Made by a program: the position numbers and the translations under genes
Notes under the pieces: model-generated
Databases searched by the model: none
Seen by the model: the letters and a program-made list of their open reading frames with translations, nothing else
What the model was told of the DNA's origin: nothing
Assembly: GCA_035718045.1 (NCBI GenBank)
Contig: DASTHV010000034.1
Coordinates: 1-33,456, forward strand
DNA: 33,456 bases
Reading direction: 5' to 3'
DNA from: DASTHV01 sp035718045
GTDB taxonomy: Bacteria; Patescibacteriota; Saccharimonadia; Saccharimonadales; UBA10212
Shown: positions 1 through 5,172 of the stretch, one piece after another
How the letters are laid out: each line of letters opens with the position of its first letter
How positions within the stretch are numbered: the stretch's first letter is position 1

Positions 1-788
1 AAGCCGATAAGATCCAGTTTGGGCAGCGGATATGGCATGCCAAAATAATCTTCAAAAAACTCCAGGGACCGTACGGCGACATCTACCGCAAAACCCGTTA
101 AAGCAACCTTGTCGGGCGTGGCGTAAACTCGTACGATGACGCCATTTTTGGTTTTTGACTCTTTATAACCAAGTTCGCCGTAGGCAAAGGCCAGCAGATA
201 GGGACTCATCTTGGGCGTGGTTTCAAAAACTGTGGTTTGAGCTTTGTGCTTTGAACTTTTAGCTTTGATGGGCGTGTTAGCGATTACCGTCTCGCCGGTA
301 GGAGTGCAGAGCGTTAAATCAAAAGTCGCCTTGGCTTCCGGCTCGTCTATGCATGGAAAAGCCTCACGGGCATGGTGACTTTCGAACTGAGTCGCGATTA
401 GTTGCTTCGGTTGACCGTTGAGCTTGAAATTACAAGGGTAAATTCCATGCATCGGCTCAGTGATACGGCCACTGAATTCAATTTCAATCTTGTATTGCCC
501 AGGGTAAAGCATCTGCGGGCTGTGCAGGCGCAACTCATCAAAAGATTTATGAGTGTTGATTCTATCCAGCTCAACTTCCTGGTTGCCGGATTTGTCATGC
601 TTGGTCAGTTTGGCCGATTTAATTTTTAGGCCTTTTTGATGCAGAGTCAGGCGCTGGCTGGGCCGTCCGGTCTTACGGCCGGTGATTATAACCGTGCCGC
701 TAAATATGGCATCATCCCGATTAGGTTCCAAACGTAGCTCGTAATGACCGGGTTGGAACTCCGTGTATAATCGCTTAACCTTCTTCAT
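1..788 (-). CDS. M1-family aminopeptidase (aminopeptidase N type), N-terminal part, cut by window edge
   Basis: Reading the minus strand from ATG at 788 gives 262 open codons running off the left edge. The product begins MKKVKRLYTEFQPGHYEL and contains, around residues 135-160, the segment ATQFESHHAREAFPCIDEPE, which matches the conserved N-terminal beta-domain signature of M1 zinc aminopeptidases (TQFE..DAR..FPC.DEP..KA.F). The later segment FGMPYPLPKLDLIG just reaches the edge of the catalytic domain. GAMEN and HExxH would lie beyond the window, so catalytic competence cannot be judged. The family removes N-terminal amino acids from peptides, usually in the cytoplasm. No signal peptide is visible. 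A TAAAAT -10 box at 795-800 lies 6 nt before the ATG, suggesting a leaderless mRNA. It follows the acyltransferase gene on the same strand after 71 nt. Confidence 0.85.
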   Translation of the reverse strand, partial: MKKVKRLYTEFQPGHYELRLEPNRDDAIFSGTVIITGRKTGRPSQRLTLHQKGLKIKSAKLTKHDKSGNQEVELDRINTHKSFDELRLHSPQMLYPGQYKIEIEFSGRITEPMHGIYPCNFKLNGQPKQLIATQFESHHAREAFPCIDEPEAKATFDLTLCTPTGETVIANTPIKAKSSKHKAQTTVFETTPKMSPYLLAFAYGELGYKESKTKNGVIVRVYATPDKVALTGFAVDVAVRSLEFFEDYFGMPYPLPKLDLIG

Positions 789-794
789 TACTAT

Positions 795-800
795 ATTTTA
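795..800 (-). promoter_or_regulatory. -10 box of the M1 aminopeptidase gene
   Basis: TAAAAT on the minus strand, 6 nt upstream of the ATG at 788. I see no convincing -35 box. The geometry would start the transcript at the A of the start codon. Confidence 0.4.
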
Positions 801-859
801 TCAAGGAAATTTTTGGTTTCTGTGCCATAACACGCAAAGTCCTAGTTGGTAGAAAACCA

Positions 860-1540
860 TTATTCCAGGTCGGGCGCACGATAATTAAACGGATGAGGGA
901 TGTTGTCAAACATCTCGGTCTGAACTTCCCATAGGTGATGTAAATATTCCTTACGCTCACGAGGCTTGTCCGAATCTGGGTAACCCAAAGAACTAGAAAA
1001 CCCTACGCTTACACGTTGATCTGACAGTCTGTCGGAACCTTTGATTACGGCCGCGTATACATCTGTGGCGGTTTCATAGGCGGCTCGGGCTACGCCGCCA
1101 TTAGTCGGGCCCGGTTTTATTCCGGGAGTACGCGTATTTGGCGAGGCGAACAATAACTCCAGCCGATCTTCCTCAAGTGGTTTCTTAATTGTTTGGAGCG
1201 ATTGTAAAAGAGCCTCACGACCAGGATTTTCCTGACCTCTATCAATTACAACTGCACCCCAACGGTCGAACAGGGCGCCAACGACCGGTGCCTCCATGAA
1301 TTTTCGCCTGCCAGCTACGACGACATGTCGTTTGGGCACAGCGCTGGGCACAAATAGGACATCGCTCCAGTGCAAATGATTACTGACGATTAGGCCGCGA
1401 CCATCTTGCGGCAGATTTTCAGCGCCTTCTGTTCTAAATAAGACCGTCGCTAAACCGACAGCCCTGACTACAAAATGCGATAACGCGTAAAAATAGCGGT
1501 CCGCCTCAGAAACCCCAATCTCTTCATATCTTTTCGGCAT
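860..1540 (-). CDS. PlsC/LPLAT-type 1-acylglycerol-3-phosphate acyltransferase family protein
   Basis: This 226-residue protein shows the lysophospholipid acyltransferase pattern. Block I is NHLHWSD (H55 and D60, the HX4D catalytic pair), block II is GAVVIDR (95-101), and a region around 149-167 resembles block IV (GVARAAYETATDVYAAVIKG). Block III, normally FPEGTRS, reads FASPNTRTPG (131-140), so the Glu-Gly that binds the glycerol phosphate is replaced while Thr-Arg remains. The family acylates lysophosphatidate in membrane phospholipid synthesis. I see only a weak hydrophobic stretch near residues 20-36 and no clear transmembrane helix. Substrate is uncertain because of the block III change. 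It is divergent from nusA, with a TAAAAT at 1556-1561 as a possible -10 box. Confidence 0.75.
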   Translation of the reverse strand: MPKRYEEIGVSEADRYFYALSHFVVRAVGLATVLFRTEGAENLPQDGRGLIVSNHLHWSDVLFVPSAVPKRHVVVAGRRKFMEAPVVGALFDRWGAVVIDRGQENPGREALLQSLQTIKKPLEEDRLELLFASPNTRTPGIKPGPTNGGVARAAYETATDVYAAVIKGSDRLSDQRVSVGFSSSLGYPDSDKPRERKEYLHHLWEVQTEMFDNIPHPFNYRAPDLE

Positions 1541-1599
1541 CTCTATACTAAGATTATTTTAAACCGTGCCTAGTGTCTACTGCTTGTGCTTTAATGGAC

Positions 1600-1628
1600 T
1601 TCACAAAAATTATGAATCTATGTATAAT
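1600..1628 (+). promoter_or_regulatory. nusA promoter
   Basis: TTCACA (1600-1605), 17-nt spacer, TATAAT (1623-1628). The predicted transcript starts near 1635, about 50 nt before the nusA ATG. Confidence 0.65.
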
Positions 1629-1640
1629 AAGTGCATCGCG

Positions 1641-1664
1641 TCCGGCCGGCAGGTCGGATTTTTT
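1641..1664 (+). terminator. Terminator-like hairpin inside the nusA leader
   Basis: TCCGGCC (1641-1647) can pair with GGTCGGA (1652-1658) as seven base pairs including one G-T wobble around a GGCA loop, followed at once by six T (1659-1664). It lies after the predicted start of transcription and 20 nt before the nusA ATG, so it would act as an attenuator rather than end an upstream gene; the upstream gene is divergent. Confidence 0.55.
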
Positions 1665-1684
1665 CATGGAAAAGGAGACAAAAC

Positions 1685-2866
1685 ATGGAGATGGATTTTA
1701 AACAACTAGCCCAGGCGATAAAAGTAATCGCCGAAGAAAAGAATCTGCCCGAAGATCAAGTACAGGACGTAGTTCAGCAGGCCCTTGCGGCCGCTTGGCG
1801 CCGCGATTATGGCGACCGCGAGCAAGAAGTCCGCGTCACCATGAACCTCAACACCGGCGAAGTAACAGCTTATGTTACCAAAGAGATTGTGGGCGAGGTT
1901 GAAAATCCTCAGACCCAAGTTGGTTTGGCAGAAGCTCAGGTTATGCGCAAAAACGCCAAGGTGGGCGAAGTGGTAGAGGTCGTTCAGCCGGTCAAGGATT
2001 TTGGGCGAGTGGCCGCTCAGACCGCCAAGCAGGTAATCTTGCAGCGGCTGCGCGAAGCCGAGCGTGAAATCGTGCTGGCCGAATTCGAAGATAAGATCGG
2101 CACGGTAGTTAATGGTACCGTTACACGCGTGGAAGGCCGCTTGGTTCGCGTAGAGCTGGGCCGCGCGCAAGGTATTTTGCCGGTGGGCGAGCAGATCCAA
2201 GGCGAGCGTTACTACCCAGGCCAGCGCCTGAAGTTTTACTTAAAAGACGTAGAAAAGGGTTCGCGCGGCCCGCAGCTAATTGTCAGCCGCGGAAACAAGG
2301 ACTTTATAAAGCTGCTATTCCAGGCCGAGGTTCCAGAAATGGAAAACAACGCCGTAGAGATTAAGGAAATCGCTCGTGAGGCTGGTATCCGCTCTAAAAT
2401 TGCTGTCGCTAGCAATGTCCAGGGCGTCGACCCGGTCGGCACCTTTGTGGGCGGCCATGGTACGCGCATCAACGCTGTCCGTGATGAAATCGGCAGTCAA
2501 GAGATGATAGATATCGTAGTTTGGGACCAAGATCCGGCTACCTTTATTGCCAACTCTATGAAACCGGCCAACGTCACCCGCGTAGAAATCAAAGATAGCA
2601 AGGCCGTGGTAATCGTGCCGGAAGATCAACTGAGTATCGCTATCGGCAAGTCCGGCCAAAACGTTCGCTTGGCCGGCAAGCTGACCGGCCATGAGCTGGA
2701 CGTTGAGGCCGATAAAGCTGCTCAACCGGCAGCCGAACTGGAGCAACAGCCTAAAGATGAAAAAGTCGAATCCAAGCCGGTAGTTCAGAAACTCAAGAAA
2801 AAGTCCGAGCTGGAAAGTTCACTACTCGAAGCTATCGAAGAGCACGGTACCGACGACAATAATTAA
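1685..2866 (+). CDS. nusA: Transcription termination/antitermination factor NusA
   Basis: The 393-residue product has the NusA domain order: an N-terminal RNA-polymerase-binding domain (about 1-130), an S1 domain (about 135-200, with GTVVNGTVTRVEGRLVRVEL) and two KH domains. KH1 contains VGGHGTRINAVRDEIG and KH2 contains AIGKSGQNVRLAGKLTG. It binds RNA polymerase and nascent RNA and modulates pausing and termination in the cytoplasm. I chose ATG 1685 because AAGGAG at 1672-1677 sits 7 nt before it; the frame stays open back to a GTG at 1631, but that lies upstream of the predicted transcript start. The C-terminus is a short charged tail without acidic repeats. The usual neighbours rimP and infB are absent here. 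Confidence 0.95.
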   Translation: MEMDFKQLAQAIKVIAEEKNLPEDQVQDVVQQALAAAWRRDYGDREQEVRVTMNLNTGEVTAYVTKEIVGEVENPQTQVGLAEAQVMRKNAKVGEVVEVVQPVKDFGRVAAQTAKQVILQRLREAEREIVLAEFEDKIGTVVNGTVTRVEGRLVRVELGRAQGILPVGEQIQGERYYPGQRLKFYLKDVEKGSRGPQLIVSRGNKDFIKLLFQAEVPEMENNAVEIKEIAREAGIRSKIAVASNVQGVDPVGTFVGGHGTRINAVRDEIGSQEMIDIVVWDQDPATFIANSMKPANVTRVEIKDSKAVVIVPEDQLSIAIGKSGQNVRLAGKLTGHELDVEADKAAQPAAELEQQPKDEKVESKPVVQKLKKKSELESSLLEAIEEHGTDDNN

Positions 2867-2873
2867 GGCTTAA

Positions 2874-3029
2874 TCCGGCCAGCATCAGGAAGTTCGATTT
2901 CATCCCTTTATCCCAAAAAATAACCTGAAGAAATATAGGCTATCAGAATCAGCAACGCGGCCAAATTACTGGGTATTTAGATACGAAGGCCTAGACGAGT
3001 TACCGCACATCGTTTTATATAAGAAATAG
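2874..3029 (+). pseudogene. Headless ORF fragment, possible C-terminal remnant of a lost gene
   Basis: Between a TAA at 2871 and a TAG at 3027 there are 51 open codons with no ATG, GTG or TTG. The translation looks protein-like, rich in aromatic residues near its end (NYWVFRYEGLDELPHIVLYK). It sits immediately before the restriction-modification genes and could be the tail of a gene broken when they arrived. I do not recognise the parent family. Chance openness over this length is possible, so this is a weak call. Confidence 0.3.
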
Positions 3030-3055
3030 CCCCTGTATTCTTCTCTAAAACAAGC

Positions 3056-3061
3056 TACAAT
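3056..3061 (+). promoter_or_regulatory. -10 box of the restriction-modification operon
   Basis: TACAAT, 6 nt before the ATG at 3068, with only a poor -35 match. The spacing implies a leaderless transcript, which fits the lack of a Shine-Dalgarno sequence before the methyltransferase. Confidence 0.45.
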
Positions 3062-3067
3062 ATAGGC

Positions 3068-3877
3068 ATGCCAGGCGGGGTAAACATTAAGGCTAATGAG
3101 CCTTCGACTCAAAAAAATGTCCTTAAAGAAAAGGATAATTTAAAAAAATTTCGAAACAGAATTATTTGCGGCAATGCTGTAGATATTATGAAATCTATGC
3201 CAGAAAATAGTGTGGATTTAATAGTAACTTCGCCACCCTATAATCTTAAGAACTCTACCGGTAACGGTATGAAGGATGGAAGGGGCGGTAAGTGGTCAAA
3301 AGCAGCGCTTATTAATGGGTATATCGATCACGCAGATGACTTGCCACACGCACAGTATGTGGAGTGGCAAAGAAATTGCCTAAACGAAATGATGCGCTTG
3401 CTGCCGGATGATGGGGCTATTTTTTATAATCACAAATGGCGCGTACAAGCCGGACTTCTACAAGACAGGCACGATATTGTCGATGGATTCCCTGTGCGTC
3501 AAATTATTATATGGAAACGTAACGGCGGAATAAATTTCAATAAAGGCTATTTTTTACCAACATATGAGGTTATATATATAATTGCAAAACCTAAATTTGC
3601 GCTGACATCAAAGGCAAACGCAGTTGGAGACGTCTGGGAGTTTGGCCAGGAATTGAACAATAAACATCCCGCGCCATTCCCAATAAAATTAATTGAACGA
3701 ATAATTGGTTCTACGAATGCGGAAACAATTCTCGACCCTTTTATGGGCTCTGGCACAACCGCTATTGCGGCCATAAACCTCAACCGCGATTACATAGGTA
3801 TTGATATATCGAAAGAATATTGCGACATGGCCAATGATCGAATAAAAAAGCACAAGCACCAAGAGTCCTTACTATGA
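3068..3877 (+). CDS. Type II DNA methyltransferase, beta class (N4-cytosine or N6-adenine)
   Basis: The 269-residue protein has the catalytic motif IV TSPPYNL (SPPY at 55-58) near the N-terminus and the AdoMet-binding motif I DPFMGSGTT (223-231) near the C-terminus, the circular order of beta-class amino-methyltransferases. SPPY is common in N4-cytosine enzymes. The next gene is an MvaI/BcnI-type endonuclease, whose known relatives are paired with N4-cytosine methyltransferases, so protection of a CCWGG- or CCSGG-like site is the likeliest role. Its stop overlaps the endonuclease start by 4 nt (ATGA), indicating translational coupling. Codon use is clearly more A+T-rich than nusA or clpC on either side, a sign of horizontal transfer. 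The exact start is uncertain: the first 25 residues are polar and precede the conserved core. Confidence 0.9.
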   Translation: MPGGVNIKANEPSTQKNVLKEKDNLKKFRNRIICGNAVDIMKSMPENSVDLIVTSPPYNLKNSTGNGMKDGRGGKWSKAALINGYIDHADDLPHAQYVEWQRNCLNEMMRLLPDDGAIFYNHKWRVQAGLLQDRHDIVDGFPVRQIIIWKRNGGINFNKGYFLPTYEVIYIIAKPKFALTSKANAVGDVWEFGQELNNKHPAPFPIKLIERIIGSTNAETILDPFMGSGTTAIAAINLNRDYIGIDISKEYCDMANDRIKKHKHQESLL

Positions 3878-4659
3878 AAACATTTACGAAGGAGGATTTG
3901 ATTAGTCGACTAGAAGAAATATCAGCCATGGGATGGATAGAAAACAAAAGAGACGGAAATCACGGAGGAATTGGGAACACACTGGAAGATTTGGTTGGTA
4001 TAGAAGAAAATAATCTACCAATACCTAATGCTTCTGAGTGGGAATTAAAAACTCAAAGGCTAGGTACCTCGTCACTCACTACTCTGTTTCATACAGAACC
4101 ATCTCCTACAGCTCTAAAGTTTGTTCCGAATGTATTACTTTTAAAATATGGATGGCCCCATAAAGAAGCCGGCACTAGGTATCCAGAGACAGAGTTAAGC
4201 TTCAGGCAGACAATTCATGGGCTTGCCCGTAGCGACAGGGGCTTCATGGTACAAGTTAACCGTAAAGAGAAGAAAATTCTTATATCTTTTGATAGCAAAT
4301 CCGTCAGCAAAAGACATGAAATTTGGCTTAAAAGTGTTGAAAAAAAGATTGGCTTAAGTGAACTGAATCCTCAGCCATACTGGGGGTTTGAAGATTTAGA
4401 GCATAAGCTGGGTGCAAAATTAAACAACTGTTTTTTCGTACAGGCGAGTGTCAAGCGTACTGAAGGTAAAGAGTTTTACAAATATGACCATGCAATGATG
4501 CTAATGGGACTAGACTTTGAAGGATTCCTGCGATGCTTAGAAGCAGGCATTATTCTTGTTGACTTTGACGCCCGAACTGGCCACAACCATGGAACAAAGT
4601 TCAGAATACGCCAGAATAACTGGCCGGCATTGTATCGTGAGAAGGTCACTCTCTTTTAG
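3874..4659 (+). CDS. Type II restriction endonuclease, MvaI/BcnI family
   Basis: The 261-residue protein matches the MvaI/BcnI family along its length: LEEISAMGWI near the start, NHGGIGNTLEDL (29-40), ASEWELKTQRLG (53-64) and VDFDARTGHNHGTKFR near the C-terminus. E57 and K59 in the EWELK segment correspond to the PD-(D/E)xK-type metal-binding residues of MvaI. Characterised relatives act as monomers that cut or nick CCWGG (MvaI) or CCSGG (BcnI); the specificity of this one cannot be read from sequence alone. It overlaps the methyltransferase stop codon by 4 nt. Like its partner it is A+T-rich compared with the neighbourhood. No frameshift is seen, so the system appears intact. No controller (C) protein is present. 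Confidence 0.9.
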   Translation: MKTFTKEDLISRLEEISAMGWIENKRDGNHGGIGNTLEDLVGIEENNLPIPNASEWELKTQRLGTSSLTTLFHTEPSPTALKFVPNVLLLKYGWPHKEAGTRYPETELSFRQTIHGLARSDRGFMVQVNRKEKKILISFDSKSVSKRHEIWLKSVEKKIGLSELNPQPYWGFEDLEHKLGAKLNNCFFVQASVKRTEGKEFYKYDHAMMLMGLDFEGFLRCLEAGIILVDFDARTGHNHGTKFRIRQNNWPALYREKVTLF

Positions 4660-4687
4660 ACAAGTAAATGGTTACAAGATATCTATT

Positions 4688-4711
4688 CTCCTCTCCGTAG
4701 GAGCGGAGTTT
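4688..4711 (+). terminator. Possible terminator after the restriction-modification operon
   Basis: CTCC-T-CTCC (4688-4696) pairs with GGAG-C-GGAG (4700-4708), two 4-bp stems with one mismatch around a GTA loop, followed by only TTTG. The short T run makes it weak. Confidence 0.35.
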
Positions 4712-4765
4712 GTATTGAATCTATAAGAAGTAGTCAGGGATGGCTAAGATAGGTGTTGATATAGT

Positions 4766-4797
4766 TTGTGCACATGTTTATTCACAGCTTATGCACA
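4766..4797 (+). promoter_or_regulatory. Cluster of three DnaA boxes
   Basis: TTGTGCACA (4766-4774), TTATTCACA (4778-4786) and TTATGCACA (4789-4797) lie in the same orientation at 12- and 11-bp intervals, about one helical turn apart. The second and third match the TTATNCACA consensus exactly; the first differs at one position. They end 17 bp before a strong promoter (4815-4843). The cluster could let DnaA control that promoter, titrate DnaA, or be part of an origin. There is no dnaA or dnaN nearby. Confidence 0.6.
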
Positions 4798-4814
4798 TTT
4801 TGGGGTGACAAACA

Positions 4815-4843
4815 TTGACGGCTAAGCCGGCAGAAGGTATATT
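4815..4843 (+). promoter_or_regulatory. Promoter of the candidate small RNA
   Basis: TTGACG (4815-4820), exact 17-nt spacer, TATATT (4838-4843). Predicted start near 4850. No ORF follows before the terminator at 4920-4944. Confidence 0.65.
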
Positions 4844-4849
4844 TAAATC

Positions 4850-4944
4850 ACTGCCGAAAGGCAATAGCAGCCGCAAGGTTGCGACCGGTACGGATCGCAA
4901 GTGAAGTACCAAGCAACGGCGAGCCCCTCAAAAGGCTCGTTTTT
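4850..4944 (+). ncRNA. Candidate structured small RNA of about 95 nt
   Basis: The segment is bounded by a good promoter (4815-4843) and an intrinsic terminator (4920-4944). Inside it, TGCC-GAAA-GGCA (4852-4863) forms a GNRA-capped hairpin. A longer irregular hairpin can form from GCC (4870-4872) with GGC (4918-4920), GTTGC (4878-4882) with GCAAC (4913-4917) and GGTAC (4887-4891) with GTACC (4906-4910), leaving a 14-nt apical loop. The GGC at 4918-4920 meets the terminator stem, so the two folds may compete at base 4920. I found no match to SRP RNA, 6S RNA, tmRNA or any riboswitch class I know by motif. It could also be an attenuator for read-through into clpC. Confidence 0.5.
4920..4944 (+). 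terminator. Intrinsic terminator
   Basis: CGAGCC (4920-4925) pairs perfectly with GGCTCG (4934-4939) around an 8-nt loop and is followed by TTTTTG. It ends the candidate small RNA and insulates clpC from upstream transcription. Confidence 0.8.
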
Positions 4945-4984
4945 GTTATTAAACCTGAATCTAAAAAGCTGAAACAGAGTTGAA

Positions 4985-5011
4985 CTGGCACTCTTGACTT
5001 GAGAGTGCTAA
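4985..5011 (+). promoter_or_regulatory. CIRCE operator (HrcA site) of clpC
   Basis: CTGGCACTC (4985-4993), nine-nt spacer, GAGTGCTAA (5003-5011). This matches the CIRCE consensus TTAGCACTC-N9-GAGTGCTAA in 16 of 18 arm positions with the exact 9-nt spacing. The spacer contains TTGACT, the likely -35 box, so HrcA binding would block RNA polymerase. Confidence 0.92.
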
Positions 5012-5024
5012 TTCATGTTATCAT
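4994..5024 (+). promoter_or_regulatory. clpC promoter
   Basis: TTGACT (4994-4999) lies within the CIRCE spacer. The best -10 candidate is TATCAT (5019-5024) at 19 nt, or TTATCA one base earlier at 18 nt. Transcription would start near 5031, giving a leader of about 140 nt. Confidence 0.55.
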
Positions 5025-5030
5025 TATAAG

Positions 5031-5150
5031 TAGCTGATAGCCGTTAACGAATAGTTAACCGCCGGCAGCACAAGCAAATATTTTACAGCTGTTTTTCAGA
5101 GGGCGATGTAATACTAGCTTATGGCTAATAGCTCTCGGCTAACAGCAGAA
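5031..5150 (+). repeat. Two facing degenerate 7-bp repeat arrays in the clpC leader
   Basis: The left array (5031-5058) reads in sevens from TAGCTGA and TAGCCGT. The right array (5116-5150) reads in sevens with the pattern RGCTNNY, for example GGCTAAT (5123-5129) and GGCTAAC (5137-5143). The arrays are partly complementary: GCTGATAGCCG (5033-5043) pairs with CGGCTAACAGC (5136-5146) with one mismatch, so the leader can fold back on itself from its predicted first base to near the start codon. Confidence 0.55.
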
Positions 5151-5169
5151 ATTTTACGGAGTAAAATTT
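5149..5169 (+). promoter_or_regulatory. Hairpin presenting the clpC ribosome-binding site
   Basis: AAATTTTAC (5149-5157) and GTAAAATTT (5161-5169) form a perfect 9-bp, A+T-rich stem around the loop GGA. The Shine-Dalgarno GGAG (5158-5161) is in the loop and closing pair, 11 nt before ATG 5173. An A+T-rich hairpin at the Shine-Dalgarno of a heat-shock gene is the arrangement expected of an RNA thermometer; this function is inference. Confidence 0.6.
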
Positions 5170-5172
5170 TAT

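Noticed and set aside
1631..1684. GTG start that would lengthen NusA by 18 residues
   Set aside because: It lies upstream of the predicted transcript start, has no Shine-Dalgarno, and would encode the terminator hairpin; ATG 1685 has AAGGAG 7 nt upstream.
4766..4850. Chromosome origin (oriC)
   Set aside because: Three DnaA boxes and a short A+T-rich stretch are present, but there is no dnaA, dnaN, rpmH or gyrase gene nearby; kept only as a possibility under the DnaA box finding.
4850..4944. SRP RNA, 6S RNA or tmRNA
   Set aside because: The SRP domain IV GGAA loop and AGCAGCC internal loop are absent, the length is too short for 6S or tmRNA, and no tRNA-like ends are seen.
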